64,000 nt of DNA from Paenibacillus mesophilus. GTDB lineage: Bacteria > Bacillota > Bacilli > Paenibacillales > NBRC-103111. Shown here piece by piece: positions 58,936-64,000 of this stretch. Both the position numbers and the translations under genes were made by a program. The notes beneath the pieces are model-generated. The model was not told the origin of the DNA and did not search any database. It saw only the letters and a list, made by a program, of their open reading frames with translations. Positions within the stretch are counted from its first letter, which is position 1. Each line of letters starts with the position of its first letter. Location of the stretch: the NCBI RefSeq assembly GCF_005938385.1, contig NZ_VCRA01000005.1:1-64000 (forward strand). Reading direction: 5' to 3'.

Positions 58936-59677
58936 GACGTTTCACCTCCGTCAACCATGATTCGAACGTGATTTGTCCGCGAACGTGAGGATGTTCCGCC
59001 GTAGCGGCGCCTGAACGCAGTTCGCGACCTAAATGGCCGGGAAGAGGGATCGGAAGCCCAACGACTCGCTACCCCGACACCGAACGCCAAGTTCGAGCAA
59101 CCATCCTCGCATCGGTAATTTCCGGGCCGGCAATTTCTAAACGACCATGTCGAGGTTTTGCCTCGACCGTATCGGCTATCGTGTGTGCGACCTCATCCAC
59201 CGCAACGGTTTGAATCGGAATTTTCAACAGGGGTAACACCTTCCATCGTGCGGCTTGTTCGAACATCGCGGCGATGTAGTCATGAAATTGCGTCGCTCGG
59301 ACAATCGTCCATGGCACATCATTCTGTTCCACCACATGCTCTTGTTCGGCTTTAATGCCGAAATACCCCATCGGTATGCGTTCGCAACCGACGATGGAGA
59401 CGCACAAGTGATGACTTATTCCCGCTTGTTTGCCAGCCGCCAGCAATCTTTTCGTTCCGTCGATCAGAATGTTTTTTGCATTCGTAGAAGCGTTGCTGGC
59501 ATCAACAAGCGCATCGCAACCCTCCAAGGCGGCATCTAGCCTTTCGCCCGTTACGAGGTTTACTTGATGTTCCAAGGACCGGCGGCTCAGCACGCGAACT
59601 TCATGTCCACGCCGACGAAGTACTGCGGAGACGCGCCGTCCTAACATTCCCGTTCCACCCACAACCGCTATTTTCAC
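58928..59677 (-). pseudogene. NAD(P)-binding (NmrA/SDR-like) oxidoreductase with an in-frame amber stop
   Basis: From GTG at 59677 (AAAGGAG eight bases upstream) the frame reads VKIAVVGGTGMLGRRVSAVL, an atypical-SDR Rossmann motif, through LLKIPIQTVAVDEVAHTIAD to WRSVSG and a TAG at 59069-59071. The same frame continues without another stop through GLPIPLPGHLGRELRSGAAT and ITFESWLTEVKRHG to a TGA at 58928 overlapping the sigma start. So one nonsense codon removes the last 46 residues of a typical ECF41 partner enzyme. The remaining 202 residues may or may not be active. Confidence 0.8.
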
Positions 59678-59859
59678 TTGCCTCACTCCTTTCACATGAA
59701 TGACGGTATAGCGTGCCAAAGTGTGACATCCTTTTGTTTATGAGGTTGATGGTATGTAAGATAGAGCAGTTTTTTTGGAGTGAAACCAGCTATAGTGGGA
59801 GAGTGCTTGCATGGCATGCAAGTGGTACGTGAGTAGAATCTTTCCATGAAGATGTTGAA

Positions 59860-60048
59860 CGTTTAGATTCAATCCCCGGTATAGCCACTCGAATGGCAGA
59901 ACAAATCTCGGCGGAATTCGGAGCGGATAATAAAAAACAGTTTCCTAATGCAGCGCATTTATGCTCGTGGTCTGGATTAGTACCTGGTCATAACGAAAGC
60001 GCAGGACTGAATCACTTTCCCACCTTTCAGACGCTTTCAAAAAATTGA
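59860..60048 (+). mobile_element. IS110-family transposase fragment
   Basis: The plus strand reads RLDSIPGIATRMAEQISAEF, PNAAHLCSWSGLVPGHNESA, then diverges and stops. SIPGIG-R-AE and SW-GL-PG-NESAG are the C-terminal (Transposase_20) signature of IS110 elements. The catalytic N-terminal domain and the end of the gene are missing and no element ends are seen. On the opposite strand at about 60050-60172 a fragment reads DYRTKGDYLSKDSWATLAIY, an unidentified remnant. 59678-59859 shows nothing else. Confidence 0.8.
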
Positions 60049-60236
60049 ATGAACGGTGTCTTCTTAGGAAGTTTAGCCCATAAATCGCGAGTGTTGCCCA
60101 AGAGTCCTTGGAGAGGTAATCACCTTTTGTCCGATAGTCCTCATCTACCTCATCTTCTTTTATGTTAGACAATCATACAAGCAAAAAAATCGTATTCTAC
60201 ATAAAAATACTATCATCAAGAAGGAGGTTGATAGTA

Positions 60237-61208
60237 ATGTCTTCCCATAATAGTGTAAAAATCATGACATGGAACATCTATTTTGGAGCTGTTTTAACGC
60301 CTGCAGTAGGAACCACTCCAGAGGAACTCCCACAACGTGTTACTGAGATCTTTAGACAGTTTCAAGCAACAAATTTTCCGGTACGATCAAGAGCTATTGC
60401 TGATCAAATTGCAAGAAAAAAACCAGATATAATAGGTCTTCAAGAAGCAGCAATATGGCAACTTTTGTTACCTCAAAAATCTAAAGTAGTAGTAGAGTAT
60501 GATTTTGTTTCGATCCTTCTCAAAGAGTTAGAAAAAAGAGGGTTGCATTATGAGGTTATAGCAATAGTAGACACTTCGGATGTTACGTTACCTAGTAGTA
60601 CCGGCTTCAACGTTCGGTTTTTAGATCGAGATGTGATTGTGGCGCGAAAAAATTCAGATCTTAAGTTCTCAAATATACAAACAAAGAAATTTGATGCTTT
60701 TCTTCCCATTCTAGTTGGCGGTAAGCTTGAAAAACTCCTGTTTGGTTGGGCGTCTGTTGATGTCAAAATATGCGGAAAGAAATTTAAGCTCGTAAATACT
60801 CATTTACAACCCGTTTCACCTTTAATTCCCCTTACACTTCAAATACAACTCGCTCAAGCAAATGAACTTTTACGGGGCCCCGGAGCTACTGGACTTCCTG
60901 TGGTATTCATAGGAGATTTCAACTCAAATTCTGACGGCAGTGGTCCATCTTACAACCTTATGATTAATGCTGGATTTGAAGATACATGGAATATCGCAGG
61001 AAAAGGCGAAGGATTAACATGTTGCCAAGATGCTGATGTATTAAATTTGACTTCGCAACTTTTTGTTCGAATAGACTTAATTCTCTTTCGGGGCGATTTC
61101 AAAGTTAAAAAAGTGGACGTTGTTGGAGAAGAGCAAAAGGATCGCACATCAACGGCACTATGGCCTTCTGATCATGCAGGAGTTGTCGCCGAACTTACTT
61201 TACATTAG
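60237..61208 (+). CDS. Endonuclease/exonuclease/phosphatase family protein
   Basis: A 323-aa protein from ATG at 60237 with AAGGAGG eight bases upstream. The metal-dependent phosphoesterase motifs are complete: IMTWNIYFG, DIIGLQEAA, VNTHLQPVS, FIGDFNSNSD and the final SDHAGVVAEL. There is no signal peptide. The fold covers nucleases, sphingomyelinases and inositol phosphatases; the substrate cannot be assigned. Codon use is distinctly AT-rich compared with neighbours, and it follows an IS110 scrap, which suggests acquisition by transfer. Confidence 0.85.
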   Translation: MSSHNSVKIMTWNIYFGAVLTPAVGTTPEELPQRVTEIFRQFQATNFPVRSRAIADQIARKKPDIIGLQEAAIWQLLLPQKSKVVVEYDFVSILLKELEKRGLHYEVIAIVDTSDVTLPSSTGFNVRFLDRDVIVARKNSDLKFSNIQTKKFDAFLPILVGGKLEKLLFGWASVDVKICGKKFKLVNTHLQPVSPLIPLTLQIQLAQANELLRGPGATGLPVVFIGDFNSNSDGSGPSYNLMINAGFEDTWNIAGKGEGLTCCQDADVLNLTSQLFVRIDLILFRGDFKVKKVDVVGEEQKDRTSTALWPSDHAGVVAELTLH

Positions 61209-61694
61209 CTAATCCTTTTTCTGCTAACATAGGCGAATCCCAAATTTGAGAGAAGTCTGTATCCCGCTAACTATCTGACGTATCTATTTGAGAAGTTGCT
61301 CAATCCTCAGAATCCAAGAGATAAGCTACTTCCTTGGTCACAGAGACCCTCCCTCTAACCTGTCGCGTCTCAAATATAAATCTACTTTTCTTCTGACAGT
61401 TACAGAGATCATTAGTTTCTGCGATAACCACTAGCACGGCTAATCATTATTTTACCCGGGATATTCTTCTTCCCCATGAAGCTGCCTCCTTCCTCCTCCT
61501 CTTCTCATGTCTCCGTACGGCAGCAGAGGCGTACATGGTAGGTGGTGGGTCTTTGACCCAACCATCCGTAATAAGCAGTTTTGAGATGAATGAAATCTTG
61601 TACGTTTCTCCTTGTCTATTTATCCAAGAAATAGTTTTCTAATTTCATAGTATATGAGTGTAATACCAAAGTCATTATAAAGGAGCTGGGAAAA
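61209..61694. other. 486-bp gap, nothing recognised
   Basis: No gene, clear terminator or repeat is supported. AAAGGAGC just before 61695 is the ribosome binding site of the next gene. Confidence 0.4.
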
Positions 61695-62108
61695 ATGGCT
61701 GTGAGTCCTCTTTGCCGACGCTTTGCGGGCATACTTGGCGCAAGAGCACAAGTCATCAACGGTGTTTGTACAGCCTCGAGAGTTAGAAGTAATATAAAAC
61801 CCGTTATTCTGGGTAAACGCAGCAGGTCCTTTCTCGCGATTCCCCAAGCATTTTCATTCGAAAGTATCGGTCGTGACGGAAGAGCACTTTGTCTAGGAGA
61901 AACAGTCATCTTAACAGCGGAAATCAATCCATTTATTTCGCGGCTGCGTAGACAAGGAATTAAAGTGACTGCTCTGCACAACCATTGGCTTTTCGACAAA
62001 CCAAACCTCTGGTACATCCACTTCGAAAAGAAAGAAAGACCATTGGTATTTGCCAGAGAAGTTCGCAATGCGTTGAGCGTTCTGACAAAACGGATTGTTC
62101 GACCGTAA
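61695..62108 (+). CDS. Short DUF1259-domain protein
   Basis: A 137-aa protein with AAAGGAGC eight bases before its ATG. FAGILGARAQVINGVCTASR opens the domain; GETVILTAEINPFISRLRRQ, VTALHNHWLFDKPNLWYIHF give the conserved HNH and aromatic-IHF end. There is no signal peptide, unlike the two-domain relative at 48205-49119. Function unknown. Confidence 0.8.
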   Translation: MAVSPLCRRFAGILGARAQVINGVCTASRVRSNIKPVILGKRSRSFLAIPQAFSFESIGRDGRALCLGETVILTAEINPFISRLRRQGIKVTALHNHWLFDKPNLWYIHFEKKERPLVFAREVRNALSVLTKRIVRP

Positions 62109-62201
62109 TAGGGCCAGAAACCCTATGCTGTTCCTCACGAAAGACCAAATAATTATGCTGTTTCTTGAATGGTGGAAAGAAAATGTTTGACGGATATAAC
62201 A

Positions 62202-62224
62202 GGCTGAGGGAGATCCCCTCAGCC
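62202..62224. terminator. Bidirectional terminator
   Basis: GGCTGAGGG (62202-62210) pairs with CCCTCAGCC (62216-62224); CTTATTTGATTT follows on the plus strand. It separates the convergent DUF1259 and solute-binding genes. Confidence 0.75.
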
Positions 62225-62308
62225 CTTATTTGATTTAATATCTTCAGCCGGACAAACTGTACCACAAAGATTCTGTTAACTCCGCAATGCGGCAGCAAAC
62301 GAGTTGAG

Positions 62309-63616
62309 TTATTTTTGCCGGTTCGTTTCAATATTTTTCGATATTTGTTCTTCCGCTTCCCTCAGTGCCGTGTTAATATCCTTCTCCCCTTTGACAACCG
62401 GTTCGATGGCGCGAGTTATATATTCTTCCGCGAACGAATCGTATTTGCTAACCGGAAGCGCTTTCGCAGCGTTGGTTTTAAAGGCGGCTTTCACATTCTT
62501 GCCTTGCAAGTAAGCCAAGTTTTTACCGAATTCCTGCTCTATGTTATTTGCCTTCAATACCGGCAGCCGCGCGTTGCGGGCTATTTCCGTCTGCACCTCG
62601 TCGGATAAAATCGTGGAAATGACTTGAAATGCTTGATCTTTGTATTTGCTTTGCGCCGTGACATGAAGAATCCACTCATCCACCTGCATGCCAGTGTTGG
62701 GGCGTTCTTTGAATGACGGGTACTGGGCCAAATCCCAATTCAAATCCTGCGTATCCTTCAAATTCGGCAGGTTATTATTTGAAGCGAGCATAGCGAGCGT
62801 CCGTTCTTTCTTAAATTGATCGAAACCGGAGCCGGCATAACGGGGTGTGCTGTTTCCGGGAATGTCGTAGATGCTTTTCAGTAATTCGAATATTTTTTTC
62901 CAGTTATCATTGTTCACGGTCGGCTTCTCCGTTACCGGATCGATAAAGCCGTATGACAGCACCGAAGCTACTCGGGTCGATTTATCCGGCTCCAAGCCCC
63001 GATACTGCCCGCCGCCGTCGCTGCGCGACACTTTTTTGGCCAGCTCTCTGGCATCCTCCCAAGTCATGCCGTCCTTCGGATACGGGACACCAAATTTGTC
63101 GAAAATATCTTTATTATAGTAGAGACCACTGAAGTGCATCGTCCATGGAAGACCGATTAAGTTATTTTGCCGGCTTGCCGACTTCACCGATTCTACGGCG
63201 ACCGGGTTCAAACGGGAAAGGTCGAAATTGAATTTTTTGATCAGCGGTTCGATATTATCTTCCATTCCGGTTCCTACAAACCGGTAAATGATCGGTGAGG
63301 CGGTCATCACCAAATCCGGTATGACGCCGGAGGCCATCAGCTTATCGAAACTGTTATCCGGCTTGGATAAATCGATGGGCTCGATCGTAATGTACGGAAA
63401 GCGCTTTTTCACTGGCTCCTCAACGTAATTCTTGAACTCGTCAGGTCCAAGCCATCCCATGCTCAGCGCGAATTTGATCGTGACGGGCTCGGTCGAAACT
63501 TTAGGCGGAGCTTTGTTATCACCGGCGGGCTGCTCACTGGCCTTGCCGTCATTTCCGCTGCTGCAGGCGGTTGCGAACAACAGTAGTGAAAGTGCGGCCA
63601 TTCGTTTCATTGCCAT
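62309..63616 (-). CDS. Extracellular solute-binding lipoprotein (sugar type)
   Basis: A 435-aa binding protein. The start MAMKRMAALSLLLF at 63616 follows GGGGGA by nine bases; an ATG at 63631 overlaps that site. The lipobox is LFATAC with Cys18. KFGVPYPKDGMTWEDARELA, GGGQYRGLEPD and DINTALREAEEQI are shared with the other binders. It lies 49 bases after a DUF1861 gene in the same direction. Confidence 0.9.
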   Translation of the reverse strand: MAMKRMAALSLLLFATACSSGNDGKASEQPAGDNKAPPKVSTEPVTIKFALSMGWLGPDEFKNYVEEPVKKRFPYITIEPIDLSKPDNSFDKLMASGVIPDLVMTASPIIYRFVGTGMEDNIEPLIKKFNFDLSRLNPVAVESVKSASRQNNLIGLPWTMHFSGLYYNKDIFDKFGVPYPKDGMTWEDARELAKKVSRSDGGGQYRGLEPDKSTRVASVLSYGFIDPVTEKPTVNNDNWKKIFELLKSIYDIPGNSTPRYAGSGFDQFKKERTLAMLASNNNLPNLKDTQDLNWDLAQYPSFKERPNTGMQVDEWILHVTAQSKYKDQAFQVISTILSDEVQTEIARNARLPVLKANNIEQEFGKNLAYLQGKNVKAAFKTNAAKALPVSKYDSFAEEYITRAIEPVVKGEKDINTALREAEEQISKNIETNRQK

Positions 63617-63665
63617 GTCTTTTTCCCCCATTCATGATTGTCCCAATCACCCCCAACTTCCTCCT

Positions 63666-64000
63666 CTAGACAATACGCCCATGTCCTTCGAACGGATAGT
63701 CGATCGTAATACGCCCCGCCTGGCAATCACCAATGCCGCTGTAAAGATCGGCCTTGCCGTCTGAACGCATCACAATTCCCGAAGTAAAGACGCAGTCGAT
63801 CAAATGCGGTGCCTTGGCAGGTCCCGGCGGGTAGCAGGGACGACTTCCGATCAAATGAAGGTCCGAGGGCTCTCTGGTGGTTGGATCGAAGACGAAGGCC
63901 ATGTTCAGGTACACCTTCACTTCCCCTCCGTTCTCATCCTTATCCCGATAGCAAATGTGGCCGATGATGCCGATTTTGCCGCTGTCGAGCAGATAAGCCT
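63666..64000 (-). CDS. DUF1861 protein (GH130-like fold), C-terminal part
   Basis: The frame enters from the right edge reading YLLDSGKIGIIGHICYRDKD, then VYLNMAFVFDPTTREPSDLH, RPCYPPGPAKAPHLIDCVFT and GDCQAGRITIDYPF before its stop. This is the conserved end of the DUF1861 family, related in fold to GH130 mannoside phosphorylases and five-bladed propellers. At least the first half lies outside the window. It would be upstream of the solute-binding gene in a glycan operon. Confidence 0.8.
   Translation of the reverse strand, partial: AYLLDSGKIGIIGHICYRDKDENGGEVKVYLNMAFVFDPTTREPSDLHLIGSRPCYPPGPAKAPHLIDCVFTSGIVMRSDGKADLYSGIGDCQAGRITIDYPFEGHGRIV

Overview
The window looks like a chromosomal accessory region of a Paenibacillus- or Cohnella-type spore former (Bacillota, Paenibacillaceae). 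The evidence is strong AGGAGG-type ribosome binding sites, frequent GTG/TTG starts, low-GC AT-rich intergenic DNA between mid-GC genes, many orphan solute-binding lipoproteins, Tat-exported beta-helix proteins, copper-amine-oxidase stalk proteins, VanW/VanZ proteins, CPCC, DUF4838, DUF1259 and DUF1861 proteins. No rRNA, intact tRNA, CRISPR array or intact insertion sequence was seen.

Layout. 1-4.6 kb: start of an unknown leftward gene with repeated upstream motifs, a 20-bp tandem repeat, a Tat-exported beta-helix protein, a CPCC protein and a secreted protein. 4.7-15 kb: a leftward catabolic operon (FAD oxidoreductase, solute-binding lipoprotein, esterase, Gfo/Idh/MocA dehydrogenase, Tat beta-helix protein, 2-hydroxyacid dehydrogenase, truncated dehydrogenase) divergent from an AraC regulator. 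15-21.5 kb: two cytosine-deaminase-like amidohydrolases (one frameshifted) with an MFS exporter, a truncated ECF sigma factor and a LysR regulator. 21.5-30.7 kb: decayed DNA (group II intron remnant, sulfatase and LacI remnants), an M55 peptidase, then a second glycan operon (metallophosphoesterase, solute-binding protein, Tat beta-helix protein) divergent from a LacI repressor with three operator-like sites. 31-38.4 kb: stalk-domain proteins, a small double-glycine-leader peptide gene and dnaE. 38.4-49 kb: VanZ, a broken DUF402 gene, an operon for a sigma factor fused to a solute-binding domain, small membrane proteins, VanW, unknown genes and DUF1259. 49-64 kb: a DUF4838/solute-binding-protein operon divergent from a GH31-AraC fusion, an ECF41 sigma factor with its oxidoreductase, an IS110 scrap, a nuclease/phosphatase-family protein, DUF1259, and a solute-binding protein after a DUF1861 gene that runs off the end.

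How it works together. Most intact genes fit the capture and breakdown of complex plant-type polysaccharides: exported beta-helix proteins, lipoprotein binders, esterase, oxidoreductases and matching regulators. No ABC permease or ATPase is present, so the four binding proteins must use transporters encoded elsewhere or act as sensors. The most unusual content is two regulators that appear to be built from extracellular carbohydrate-handling domains kept in the cytoplasm: an ECF sigma factor joined to a peptidase-like domain without its HExxH motif and a signal-less solute-binding domain (41446-43908), and a GH31 glycosidase that lacks both catalytic aspartates joined to an AraC DNA-binding domain (54270-57191). 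At least ten genes are broken or reduced to fragments, so the region is decaying. A family of hairpin repeats recurs between genes.
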